Shown piece by piece: positions 1 to 12,031 of a DNA stretch of 64,000 bases. Origin of the DNA: Tethya wilhelma (taxonomy: Eukaryota > Porifera > Demospongiae > Tethyida > Tethyidae). Where the stretch lies: contig CAXIPT010000002.1 of NCBI GenBank assembly GCA_964030475.1, positions 11,302,359-11,366,358 on the forward strand, given 5' to 3'. The position numbers and the translations under genes are program-made. Within the stretch, counting starts at the first letter, position 1; the number at the start of each line of letters is the position of its first letter. The notes beneath the pieces are model-generated. The model saw only the letters and a list, made by a program, of their open reading frames with translations, was not told where the DNA came from and made no database searches.

Positions 1-526
1 TCGACACATCATCATCATTCAGACCATATACAGATATCCTTTTGCCATCTTCAGCTTTGACATGTATTCCTTTGTTTCTTTGCGAGTTTTGGAAAACTCT
101 GATGTCTTGCGATTGCACTGTTGGAGTTCCATCATCGATAGGCAGGATGATAGTTGTTGTCTGACCAGCCATTGCCATTTCATTCCTTGTAGGAAGTAGT
201 GATGGCACATTTGGAGCCTCCACTGTAAATGAAACTGGATCAGGTTCATCAGTGGTGACAAACAATGCAATTGTTGGCTTTGGGGCAATTGTTTCTCTAT
301 CATTGCCCCAGAAAGCAAGGACAAACTCGTTTCCTTTTGAAGAGGGTGAAAATGAATCTGGAAAAAACAAGTTTGCAAAACATTCACAGTGCAGTAGCAC
401 TGTACAAGGAATGACGTCATAAAACTTACTGACAAAATTTCGCGGATCATTTCCTGCGGCGTCTACTCCGTTGGTGAGGAGAGCAACAGCAAGCAAAAAG
501 CACAGCTGTTGAAATTGTTTGGCCAT
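1..526 (-). CDS. AF-1: secreted IgGFc-binding-domain protein, 5' part only
   Basis: Two exons are visible. Exon 1 (430-526) starts at the ATG at 526 and encodes a signal peptide (basic start MAKQ, hydrophobic core LCFLLAVALL) ending in a GTAAG donor. Exon 2 (357 down to the window edge) starts after a pyrimidine-rich CAG acceptor. The join is phase 1 and open. Exon 2 closely matches the start of the single large exon of AF-2 (5310 downward), sharing GNEFVLAFW, TTDDPDP-like and SVYGLNDDDVS segments, so it is the N-terminal part of an IgGFc-binding-type domain. The gene continues left of the window, so its C-terminus cannot be judged. It is probably a tandem paralogue of AF-2, since first-exon phase, spacing to the TATA box and domain all agree. 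Confidence 0.8.
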   Translation of the reverse strand, partial: MAKQFQQLCFLLAVALLTNGVDAAGNDPRNFVSKFYDVIPCTVLLHCECFANLFFPDSFSPSSKGNEFVLAFWGNDRETIAPKPTIALFVTTDEPDPVSFTVEAPNVPSLLPTRNEMAMAGQTTTIILPIDDGTPTVQSQDIRVFQNSQRNKGIHVKAEDGKRISVYGLNDDDVS

Positions 527-1943
527 GCCGCTGCTTCGTAAGAGTATGCACGTATCCAGTCTGCAAGATTTTTCTGCAATGAGTTTCCAATGAGCTGCTT
601 TCGAGTCAGAAGTGAAGTGCAGAATCAACCTGCGCTTTATTTATAGCGCGCTACTCGGCAACAGAAGTTGTACGTGAACTTCCGGCCGGCCGGCCAATGA
701 GTCCGTAAAACCTGCGGGGGGTGGAAACCGTGGAACTTGGTAAACACTGAAGTGGTTTATGTTGTGGATTCAAGCTATAATATGGCCAAGTCCAATGACA
801 ATTATAATGTACTTGATATTGTTTTGATTGTAAATATCGAATTATCACAATCGCTTCCTTACACACTGCAGTCAGCAACATCAATAACTAGCTGTTCATA
901 ATATAATTATTGAATTTAGTTTGCTGGTTGACAATCATGCATGTATATATCAAATTTGGTCTATGCATAGTCAATCTGCACTGATTGACCATGATCGTTA
1001 GCTACATTAATGCATAAAATCATAATGTCAAATTCTTGGACCAACTTCTACCTAGGTATATATAATTATATTCAGTATACAGTATCTAGCCAGCAATTTC
1101 ATCATCAGACATGCATGCATGTAGCTAGATGCGCGCGCGCCACGAGGCTACTGTGCAGGCAGCATGGCACCGTTTACACGCCGGCGTCATCAAAAGTCAT
1201 CAGAGGTTACTGAACTGAGTCCTCCTCGTTTGTGACCCTGATGCAAACATAAGTGTACCAGGTAAACAGTATCCCGTGGCAACGAAGCCTCAGGATCGTG
1301 TACAAAGTCCTTATTAGGTATGATTAGACTATTGTTTTATTAATTTTCCTCCAATTTTGCAGGTTGCTAAGTAACATCTATCCACTCCTTAGGTATGCAA
1401 CTGTTTAAGAGCTATATTTAGCAAATAAAGGTTGCAAAACACTTGTTGTTGTTTATATAGATGTGGTTAGGGTACTTCCTTTGGTACGATTTACTCAATG
1501 GAACACTCATTCATCGTCATCATGCAATAAAACAATTTTCTAACATTAGAGGGCCTACATGTCTCCTTCATGTCTCAGATCAGAGTCATGTTTGTGTTCT
1601 TTACTGTGATAAAAATGTATTACAAGTCAGACTAGGCATTGAGCGCAATGTATCATATTTCACAGTACTCAGCCAGTGACTAAGATTTAAGCTTATAGCT
1701 TCAAAGCATGGTAAAATACTTGCCAGTCAGTGACGCCAATTATTTAATTGATACTATAGTAGTTTTGAACAATAGTATGATTGCCAAAATGATTGCAAAT
1801 TATAACTATAGCTAGCTATTACACAATCAAAAGTAATAACTTTTTTCTATGAGCATATTTAGCAAAACTCTGATCATAATAATAAAACTTAATGTGATTA
1901 TTATTCTATAATTTTAGTTGCCGACCAATTTTTGCTCTGTTTA
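527..1943. other. Intergenic region between AF-1 start and AF-2 end
   Basis: No coding exon is supported here. The part next to AF-1 holds its TATA box. A short alternating GC tract lies near 1130 and the remainder is AT-rich. The short open frames on both strands have no splice signals or recognisable domains. Confidence 0.6.
638..645 (-). promoter_or_regulatory. TATA box of AF-1
   Basis: TATAAATA on the minus strand, 112 bp upstream of the AF-1 ATG. AF-2 has a TATA box at nearly the same distance (114 bp), which supports both as core promoter elements of paralogous genes. Confidence 0.6.
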
Positions 1944-4900
1944 TTACGTGCATCTCTGCTCCTCGAATTGACCAAATCTGTATTCAGTTTCAAAGAGCCC
2001 ATTGGTAATATAGTCAACATATCTCCCTTCGATCACTGAGTCATCAGGGTCATTAACAAAACCACTACGTCCACCTTGAGCATCTCCAGCGTAATGGCAG
2101 TCCTCTCGAGTTTTATCCCATGTTAGGTGATACAACTGTGCAATGAATTGTCTGGATTCACCAGAGTTAGTCACTGATGGTACTGTGACAACACGATAGT
2201 CTTCAGGATTGGGAATGAATTCAGGAAGATCAGTAGCAGGCTCAGTCCCAAGTTCAATATTCCAGAATTGACCTGCATGAGAGTACATAATTGTACATAT
2301 GTATGTCATGCAGAACTGAATTAGTGATTGCTTGCTTGCTTACGTGTGTGCATGCACATGTGTGTGTGAGAGAGTGCATAATTATGTGTGCATGTGTGTG
2401 TGTGAGAGAGTGCATATGTGTGTGTGTGTGTGTGTTGGGGGGGTATACGTATGTTGTATGACCTACCAATGAGTCCGTGTGAAGTCTGCCTGAGATTTAT
2501 GCCTCGGGCTATGACAAACTTGATGGAGTCTTGGTTACTTCTCTGCTCACAGATCACCCACATCACCAGCTGCACATTCTCACAGTTTGGAACAGAAATA
2601 CGAACTCTAGAGGAATATTTCTTTACAGATATTCCATCTGATGAGAATTCATCATTGATTGGAGCAAAATCTTCCAAGTTAGAAGAAGATGAACTCATTG
2701 ATGCAGAACAGCCATCAAGGTCAACAAGAACGTTGTAGCATCGACCAGAATCACCAACAGCTCTCACACCAACTTGGCTTATGATGTTTCCTACAGCTGG
2801 GTTGTCCATTGGGCTGTAATAGGCATTTACACTCACACATGTGTCAGACACAAGGTTGAATGATGTGTATGGTTTTCCCCTGACTTCATAGCAGAGGTTT
2901 TCAGTATCTTCAGGCTCAGCAAAGGATGGAGCAAATGGTACAGTATAGAGAGGGTCACCAATGACTGTATCATTTACAAGTCCTGCATGACATTGTACAC
3001 ACATGCAGTAATCCATGGATGGTAATTGTATCAATGCATGGACTTACCAAATGTGCAATTATCATTATCCCGAATTGTAATAGTTCCAATTTTCTTTACA
3101 AAATGAACTTTTGTGTCATCACTACTATCAACAGCAAAGACTTCAAACTGTTCATCAGGTTCACATATCTCATCGTCAATTATTGTAATTGTTAAAGTGT
3201 CTTCACTCCTAGGTAGCATTGACCCCGGTTTATATCTCAACCGATGACCAGGAAGAGTATTACCATATTTATTTATAGTGGGCTGTATCTGCTCATAATC
3301 TTGGCCAGCTAGATATGAAAAGTGGCATGCATGGCATGATCACACTTGTTACACATTGTCAATTAACTTTAAATTTGTGCATTAAATCCTAATTTTTATT
3401 AATCACTGTGCAATACGAACTTAAATTTTCAATGATCATGTCCATATAATTTCATACTCTGTATTCTTATCATGCACAAGGTATATACCTGTTGCATATC
3501 CATCACCAGTTCCACTATCTTCAGACATGACAAAAATCTTAGTTCTTTTTGAGAGTTCTCCACTTCTTTCGATGGAAAGATTGAATGTTCCAATATTTTC
3601 ACTAACAGTCAAATCAGGTATTTCAATCACAGGCCCTATAATTATTGTGGTAAAGAGACACTCAAGGGTGCATAAATGTACATACAGTGACAGTTGATAT
3701 AAGTTTGCAAGTTGTAATAATTAGTTGGCAATAATAATACAAAGTCCCTGCATCATGATGCAAGAAGGGTATAAAGTGAATGACAATGCATACACATAAT
3801 AATGAATGTGCATAGTGACCATCTTACTTACAGCCAACATCAAATTGCTCCAGCTCAAATCCTGAGGGGTATGCAAATGAATTTTCAATGGCCAGTCCGT
3901 AGATGTACGGAAAGAAACCAGCTTTTGGTTTATCATACTTAATCGTATGACTACCTTGAGGAAGTTCAGCATAAGCGCCATACCCACAAATAGTTGATTT
4001 GTCTGAGCAGTAAATTGGAGAATATTCACTGTCAGGAATAAACATGGTTCCATTTACTAGAAGTTTCTTGCCATCTTCTTCAGGATCGTTAAAAAATTCA
4101 CTAGAAATTGTGAAACTCACAGATTCATTGAAGCTAGTCTTGACTTGCAAATCTGTGGTCAAAGTGAAATCGTTTAAATACTGTGTCACAGGTGGAACGT
4201 AGAGCATTGCAGGATCACCTCGATCAAACACCTCATCAGCAGAATGACCCTTTGTATACTGCATCACTGTAGCAGGAAGTGAGGTTTCAATGCAGCAAAA
4301 TTCACGACGATAACTTGGTGTGGGTCCATCTGTAGTATCGCCAGCTGTGTCAAATTCAGCATATTCTCCTTGATTGATAGTTTTGTTCAGTCTGGATACA
4401 GGAGTTCCTTCTTCAGGTGTGCAAGTAACAGTGACTTGATTAGGACTGTTACTCACTGACCCTATTCTGTACCTTTCACCTGACTCTCTGAATTGTAGTG
4501 GTGCAGTCAGAAATACTCTACCATATGCAATATGTGGAGGGACTTGTTCCACTAAAACATCACAAGCAGTCATATTGTTGGGAACCTGTCCACATTCGTG
4601 ACCAACCATGACAGTTATGGGCTTGTCTGATTCGAGTATAGTTCCTGTCAAATCATGTGGAGACTGAAACATAGCAGTTTCACAAGCATCTAGATTGATA
4701 TCTCCTTCTCTAAAACCAAGGGTAGGTCCAATTTGAGATGCAAAACCACTACTACTAATATCTGCTGAAATTGTGAGAGTTTGTGTTGGAATGATGTTCA
4801 CTGTAGTGTCATCTTCACAAGGTATGATCATAAATCGACTGGAAAACTGCTGAGTAGTGCCTACAACATCAGCTGAGAAGACGTAGTATGTGTAACGATC

Positions 4901-5536
4901 TGGAGCATTCTGCATATCGTAATTGACACATGGTAGAGCCAGGAATGCATCTGATGAGACATCATCATCATTAAGACCGTATACAGAAATCCTTTTGCCA
5001 TCTTCAGCTTTGACACGTACACATCTGTCTCTCTGTGATTCTTGGAATACTCTGATGTCTTGTGATTGCACTGTTGGACTTGCTTTATTAGTTGGAAGAT
5101 CTATGACTGTAATTTGTCCAGCTCTTGCAGTTCCATTCCTTGTAGGAAATAGTGATGGCACATTAGGAGCCCCCACAGTAAATGAAACTGGATCGGGGTC
5201 ATCAGTGGTGACAAACAATTTTGCACTGGGTCTAGGCATCATTGCTTCTCCACCATTGCTCCAAAATGCAAGTACAAATTCATTTCCTTTTGAAGAGGGA
5301 GCATCAGCATCTGCATAGATTTTGATTAATAAACTTATGTTGACATTCTGCGCATGCGCAAGCTGCCACGGGTTCAACAGAAAAGGCTGAAATACTTCGA
5401 TGCAATCACATGTATCTGCTTATCTATGCGGTGATAACTTACTGACAGAATTCCATGGATCAGTTCCTGTTGCGTCCACATTGTTGCTCGCTAGCAGAAC
5501 AGATGTTGCTGCTAGTAGAAAGTATAAGTTCAGCAT
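1944..5536 (-). CDS. AF-2: compact aggregation-factor-like protein (IgGFc-binding domain, Calx-beta, Wreath)
   Basis: Six exons, all joined in phase 1: 5443-5536 (signal peptide MLNLYFLLAATSVLLAS), 3832-5310 (one 1479-nt exon, IgGFc-binding-type domain), 3489-3635 and 3048-3308 (first and second halves of a Calx-beta-like domain; the second has IIDDEICEPDEQFEVF and ends in IRDNDN), 2467-2982 (Wreath domain) and 1944-2272 (C-terminal region, stop TAA). Donors and acceptors were read directly and the frame stays open throughout. It is predicted to be secreted. The Wreath and C-terminal exons match those of AF-3 and AF-4, while the N-terminal half is unrelated to them. It may be an accessory matrix or cell-surface protein that joins AF assemblies through the Wreath end; that role is inferred. 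The ATG is chosen because it opens a clear signal peptide 114 bp below a TATA box. Confidence 0.85.
2344..2440. repeat. TG-rich microsatellite in AF-2 intron 5
   Basis: Interrupted (TG)n and GAGAGAG tracts between the Wreath and C-terminal exons. They create a spurious His/Thr open frame on the minus strand. Confidence 0.8.
2467..2982 (-). other. Wreath domain exon of AF-2
   Basis: 172 codons, phase 1 on both sides. Shared hallmarks with the AF-3 and AF-4 exons are NDTVIGDPLYTVPF at the start, then LCYEV, FNLVSDTC, VNAYY, GVRAV, VRISVPNCENVQLVMWV and RGINLRxTSHGL at the end. I recognise this as the sponge-restricted Wreath domain known from AF core proteins; its presence in three neighbouring genes anchors the locus identification. 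Confidence 0.85.
3832..5310 (-). other. IgGFc-binding-type domain exon of AF-2
   Basis: A 493-residue domain in one exon. Landmarks typical of the N-terminal domain of IgG Fc-binding protein relatives are GNEFVLAFWSN near the start, a DLTGT...SDKPITVMVGHEC segment mid-domain, CDVLVEQVPP, and near the end GSHTIKY plus YIYGLAIENSFAYPSGF. AF-1 has a paralogous copy. Confidence 0.75.
5349..5360. promoter_or_regulatory. Possible NRF-1-type palindrome in AF-2 intron 1
   Basis: TGCGCATGCGCA, a perfect palindrome matching the known NRF-1 core. It lies just upstream of the acceptor for the big second exon. The same 12-mer lies at 18628-18639 in front of AF-3. No functional evidence. Confidence 0.3.
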
Positions 5537-6006
5537 ATCAGGTTTTTATTTCTCTTACTGAACACTGCAAATAATTTTGATGATTTGTTGAAGTCAGTAT
5601 AATTATAGCACTTTGAAAATCACTTTGGTGTGAGCAGCTGGTGCACACCTTTTTATAGCCAGCTGGTCAGTAGTCGAATCAAGCCGGGGTTCCACTGAAG
5701 CCGAGCTAAGGTTACCATAATGACATAATTTCCAGATTTAAGGAATATTTATAATTATTGGTAAACTTTCAAGATTGTGTACCTTAGCCACTTGAACTCT
5801 CCTAAAGCCTCAGTGCAGTATGTTGATTATTGAAATTGAATTAATTACCACTTGCATCATTCATATGTAAAGATATCATGTTAGTGGCTCTGCCAATATA
5901 ATTATGCATACAAAGTTCTTTATTTAGACTCCGAACTAGTCAAAGTGCTCATTTGTGGTTTCAATAAAAAGTATTAATTTTTAGCATAATTCATTAAACA
6001 TTAACA
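5537..6006. other. Intergenic region between AF-2 promoter and AF-3 end
   Basis: Contains the AF-2 promoter side (TATA at 5650-5657). From about 5700 to 6006 nothing else is recognisable; it is presumably AF-3 3' UTR and spacer. Confidence 0.5.
5650..5657 (-). promoter_or_regulatory. TATA box of AF-2
   Basis: TATAAAAA on the minus strand, 114 bp upstream of the AF-2 ATG, followed by GGTG. Position and context parallel the AF-1 TATA box. Confidence 0.7.
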
Positions 6007-9000
6007 CTATCGACACATTTCTACCTCAAACTGTGAGTACTGGAAGTCATGTTCAAACAGTCCCTCTACAATGTAGTCTGTGTAATCCCCTTCAATGACG
6101 GGATCATTAAAACTCTCATCATCCTCTATCTCTCTTAGCTCCCCTCCCTGGATGTTGCCAGCGTAAAAGCAGACGTCATTTCGAGTAGCTTCCCAAGGAT
6201 AAGGGTAGAATTCGGCTACAAATCGTCTAGCCGGGCTCTCTACTGGTGTCACTGTGATAGCATAGAGTTGGTCCACGTCAAACGCAGGATCGGCTATCTC
6301 TCCACGATATTCATAACGCTCAATTGACATTGGCACGTTCTAGAACTGACCTGTGTGCATATTCATGAGGAAAATATAGCTACGATTATAAAACATGAAA
6401 TCCCAAACTCATTCCATGCAAGCACCACAGCTGGCATATACCATTATTGGCAAAAGCCAAGACATCAATTTAGGTCTATGTATATGCCCACCTAGTAAGC
6501 AAGATTTTAACTTAATAAAAATGTCTTAGACAATTGTACTAACACATGCAGACATACCAACTAGGCCATGAGAAGTAGGCCTCAAGTTGAGTCCTCTAGC
6601 AATATCAAAACGAATCATTGGATATCCAGATGCATTCTGACAAGTTATCCACATCACGAGTCGAATGTTCTCACAATTCGGAACAGACACACGGACATAG
6701 TTTCGCATCTTCGACACTGACACACCAGCGGAGGAAAACCTAGTCCCTGTCATGGATGACTGACCATCGACAGTCACAATTGGAGTGCATTCATTCTCAG
6801 TACTGACTCCAATATTGACACAATCTCCAACCAAGTTTACAGCACGTACGCCAATTGCACCAATCACGTTCCAACCTTGTAGCTGCGGTGACTGGGCAGC
6901 AACGTAGAAAGCATTCACATTCGTGCATGTGTCTGAGACTAGATTGAAATGCCTGTCTTGTTCTCCGTGAATTTCGTAGCAAAGATGAGGAATGGACTGT
7001 CTAGCCTCACCAGGAAGAACCTCTGAGCCACTGACAAGATTGAAAGGCACCGTATAGAGGGGATCACCAATAACAGAATCGTTCACCGGAGGTGGGAAAG
7101 GTGATGGTGTTGGCATCACAGTAGGAGTGGCTGCATGCAGAGATATACAAGTGCAAGAAACAATGTAACTTCAAGGGACACATTTAGCAGTTTACTGTAG
7201 GTCAGGAAATTTTTGCCATGCATGCGAGTGGCAAAAATTAAATGCGTAAAATTTAATTAAAATATACAGCAATCTTTACTGAAATGGACGAAGAGGTGAA
7301 AATTCAATATGCAAAAATTTATAGCAGCAAAAATTTTCTGATCTACGGTACATTGACTCATTGTGTTAACTATGGTATTGATGCCAAGTGACTGTCATAA
7401 TGGCTTTAATATGCGTTCACTTACGAGAAGGCGTGGTGGAAGTTACAACAATATCATCGTCGTCCTCTATACTAATGGTGGCAACACTGCTTGAGAACTC
7501 AACATTCTCAGGAGTGGCTAGCAGTAGGAGCTCAACAGTGAAGGTCTCTTCCGCCTCAAACTGATCATCGTTGATGATTGTCACGGGGAAACACTGAGGG
7601 GCATCACTGTTGTCGGGAGAGAAGGAGAGAACCACATCATCAAGAGAAAAGTCCACGCCAAACACTGCGTGTAGGAATGAATGAGTGCAAAATCATTACG
7701 GTTAAGTATGCATGAAAACTCAATCAAAAAAATCTTAAAAATCTCACTCCCAGGTCTTTCAAATTCTAGTCACATGAACATTTTACATACCATTCAAGCA
7801 AAATACATTATCTGAAACAATTACTGTGGTACCATAGATAACAAGTAGTAAAAATTTGTAAAAATAATCAGTGTAGGAATGGGCAGTGCGGTAAAAAGCA
7901 ATGAAACAAGGCCAAGTCTCTGAATTTCGGCACATGACTACTTCATTTTCATAAGTCAAGTAATAATTATTGTAGACATCCTATAATAGTACATTGCTCA
8001 TATTCTAAGATGGTGAATGGCTGAAACCTATAAGTCCGCAATGCATGGTTCAATTAAGCTGCTATTAATTTGATTGGCTGATTTTGATGAAATATATAAC
8101 AGACATACTACTGAGTAGGCATGCAGTTATGAGACTTTGGTACAAAAAATGAAGTAGTCATGTGCCGAAATTCAGAGACTTGGCCTTGTTTCATTGCTTT
8201 TTACCGCACTGCCCATTCCTACACTGATTATTTTTACAAATTTTTACTACTTGTTCGTTCACTTTTTTTAATACTAAGGTATTTAATTGCATGGAGACTG
8301 GCCAGTCTCTACAAAAAGCAGAAGTTAAGGTTTATTAAATGCGCGCATGCGCGTTATATGCTAGCAAACCACGTGGTCTATTGACGACCTTTACCTACTA
8401 AAATGTCTACATAAAAAGTACAGTATTTTGTGCCAATGTTGCCAAAGCTGCCCAGATTTTGTTTGCTACTTTTTTGCCAGTAAACGAATGTAAAAGGGCG
8501 TACTACAGGAAAAATGAAGTCTCACTATGTTGTCAAAGTTGGCTCAATGCCTTTTGTTTGTCTGGAAATCGTGTTCAAGTAAGTCAGGAACAGGAAAACA
8601 AAAATGCATTGGTATGGCTTCCCGCTAGCGCACTCTCCAGAGTGCTATAGAGAGTTTCTGTGAGTTTTCTTGATTTATAGAGTTAGAATACTGTCCAAAG
8701 AAGGCCTCTAAACATATTTGATGGCTTAGCTATCTTTCTTTGAGATTTTATAAGCATCAATATTTTGTATTGTGTCTATGGGACGTTCGGCCCATTCCTA
8801 CTATACGTACTACCGTACGTATGATACATTACACGCCCATAATCAACATATTATATTATGTATGGTGGTACCTGCTGTTCCACTGAATCCAATTGCTCTC
8901 ACTTGAAAAGGACTCATCACCTCTCCCTCCATCACTGCCACGCACAACTCTACAGAGCTAACATTCTCTACCACACTGAACTGTGTTTGAGTGTAACCCA

Positions 9001-10599
9001 CCACCACAACGATTGGCGGGTCATCCTCAATGATACTGATGCTAGCTACATCAGGGTCCACCGACACTCGTCTTATGTTGCTGGTGTTCACCACCTCGGC
9101 TGTGAGTAGGATGGTGAACGTCTCTGGTTCATTGCCTTCAAACTCCTGGTCATTAATGATGGAGACTCTGAAGCAAGCTCTCTCTGTGGCAGTGCCAAGG
9201 AAGAAGGCGGCAGGTGAAGACATTGATGAGAAATCCATATCACGATCTACAGAAACAAAAAAAAACAAACAAAAATTATTTATTATTAATATTATCACCT
9301 TAGCTAAAAGAAAATGATCACACACACACACACACACACGCACACACACCTGCTGTTCCGGGAACCGTGTTCACAATCACTCTAACATAGTTGATCTGAG
9401 AGCCGACCACTTCACTGACATTTGGCTGGAACACTCTCACACAGAACTCAATCTCTCTCACACTTTCAATATACGATAAATCGGACACGTCTCCTTCAAA
9501 TCCAATCTCCACGTCCCTGTCATTATCGGCAATAGCGACAGTGGTGGAATTAGGGGATGCCACGACAACAAGGGACTCATTGGAGAATCGAAACGATGCA
9601 ATTTGAACAGAAAAAGTTTGTAGTTGAGGAACTTCAAATATCATGTCTTCTAATATTTCAACATCCACACACTGCCTTCGTGTCCTCTCGTTAAAAGACA
9701 CGAGTGTAGAAATGGCAGAGAAATCAAGCTCAGCTGTATGAAGAGAAATCGGAAACAAATATATGTGAATGAGTGTGTGATAGTACATATGTGAGTGTGT
9801 GCAGACTAGCATGACATTCTTTCAAAGTGTGAACAAATGCATACAGCTCAACTTACTTGCAGTGCCTGGTGAAGATACTATCTCAGCGTCAAGAGTGGTC
9901 CTCAGTGGTTGGTCTCTAGCCGGGTTGAAGATGGACACACACAACTGAAACACTCCACTGTCCTCACCAACTTCAAGCTCAGTTCGTTCAAAACCAAAAA
10001 TGACATCTAAAATTAAAAAAAAAAGACAAGACAAATTTACATTATAAAAATCAGACACATTCCAAAAGAACTATATACAGGCACAACATTATGAAGGCAA
10101 GCAAACATTGCCATAAACAAAACACCAACCTGGAACATCAGATATTTCAACTGTAGCCAGTGCTGTTGGACCAGCCTTCAAGAAAGAGGCTTGTGGTAGA
10201 GAAAAGGTGACAGCAAACACTTCTCTTCCTTCGGCTATTTCATCAGTGTAGATCTCCATGGATACACATTCCATTGAAGACTCAGGTTCAAAGGTCAAAT
10301 TCAACGCAGCAGGATTAAAGTCATCAGATGCTGTTTTGTGCATGTAAGTTTATAAGTATGGTGAAACACAGGAGCAAACCTTGGTAAAAAGCACCCACAT
10401 GTTACGAACCAAGACCTTACCTTGAGCTTGAAATGTGTTTGGTGGATCAGGTGTAGTTTCCATGGGCTGTATCATGACTGTGAACGGTTTGGCAGTATCT
10501 TTCGTCTTGGTCAGACAGATTTGATTGTTTGTTGAGAATTCACGAAATTCAAAATAATTCAGAGCAAACTCCACATCAGCAACTGCAGCCAGCAGTGTA

Positions 10600-10664
<65 letters not shown>

Positions 10665-10665
10665 C

Positions 10666-10704
<39 letters not shown>

Positions 10705-11980
10705 NCTGCTGTTCCGGGAACCGTGTTCACAATCACCCTAACATAGTTGATCTGAGAGCCGACCACTTCACTGACATTTGGCTGGAACACTCTCACACAG
10801 AACTCAATCTCTCCCACACTTTCAATATATGATAAATCGGACACGTCTCCTTCAAATCCAATCTCCACATCTCTGTCATTATCGACAATAGCGACAGTGG
10901 TGGAATTAGGGGATGCCACAACAACAAGGGACTCATTAGAGAATCGAAACGATGCAATTTGAACAGAAAAAGTTTGTAGTTGAGGAACTTCAAATATCGT
11001 GTCTTCTATTATTTCTACATCCACACACTGCCTTCGTGTTCTCTCGTTAAAAGACACGAGTGTAGAAATGGCAGAGAAATCAAGCTCAGCTGTATGAAGA
11101 GAAATCGGAAACAAACATGTGTGAGTGATTGTGTGATAGTACATATGTGAGTGTGCGCAGACTAGCATGATATTCTTTCAAAGTGTGAACAAATGCATAC
11201 AGCTCAACCTACTTGCAGTGCCTGGTGAAGATACTATCTCAGCATCAAGAGTGGTCCTCAGTGGTTGGTCTCCAGCCGGGTTGAAGATGGACACACACAA
11301 CTGAAACACTCCACTGTCCTCACCAACTTCAAGCTCAGTTCGTTCAAAACCAAAAATGACATCTAAAATTAAAAACAAAAAGACAAACAAATTTACATTT
11401 TACAAATCAGACACATTCCAAAAGAACTACAGGCACAACATTATGAAGGCAAGCAAACATTGCTGTAAACAAAACACCAACCTGGAACATCCGATATTTC
11501 AACTGTAGCCAGTGCTGTTTGACCAGCCTTCAAGAAAGAGGCTTGTGGTAGAGAAAAGGTGACAGCAAACACTTCTCTTCCTTCGGCTATTTCATCAGTG
11601 TAGATCTCCATGGATACACATTCCATTGAAGACTCAGGTTCAAAGGTCAAATTCAATGCAGCAGGATTAAAGTCATCAGATGCTGTTTTGTGCGTGTAAG
11701 TTTATAAGTATGGTGAAACACAGGAGCAAACCATGGTGAAAAGCACCCACATGTTACGAATTAAGACCTTACCTTGAGCTTGGAATGTGTTTGGTGGATC
11801 AGGTGTAGTTTCTATGGGCTGTACCATGACTGTGAACGGTTTGGCAGTATCTTTTGTCTTGGTCAGACAGATTTGATTGTTTGTTGAGAATTCACGAAAT
11901 TCAAAATAATTCAGAGCAAACTCCACATCAGCAACTGCAGCCAGCAGTGTATGTGTGTGTGTGTGTGTGTGTGTGAGAGA

Positions 11981-12031
<51 letters not shown>

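Noticed and set aside
1010..1679. Small plus-strand genes between AF-1 and AF-2
   Set aside because: Low-complexity, AT-rich frames without similarity or splice structure.
2254..2469. His/Thr-rich open frames (also at 14361, 28090, 57060)
   Set aside because: They are translations of CA/TG microsatellites; no domain and no conserved start.
4923..5318. 131-codon plus-strand frame opposite the AF-2 IgGFc exon
   Set aside because: It is the antisense shadow of a well-supported exon; the same happens opposite most Calx-beta and Ig exons.
8160..8650. Plus-strand open frames near the inverted repeat
   Set aside because: Partly inside the repeat arm, no recognisable protein, no splice or promoter support.
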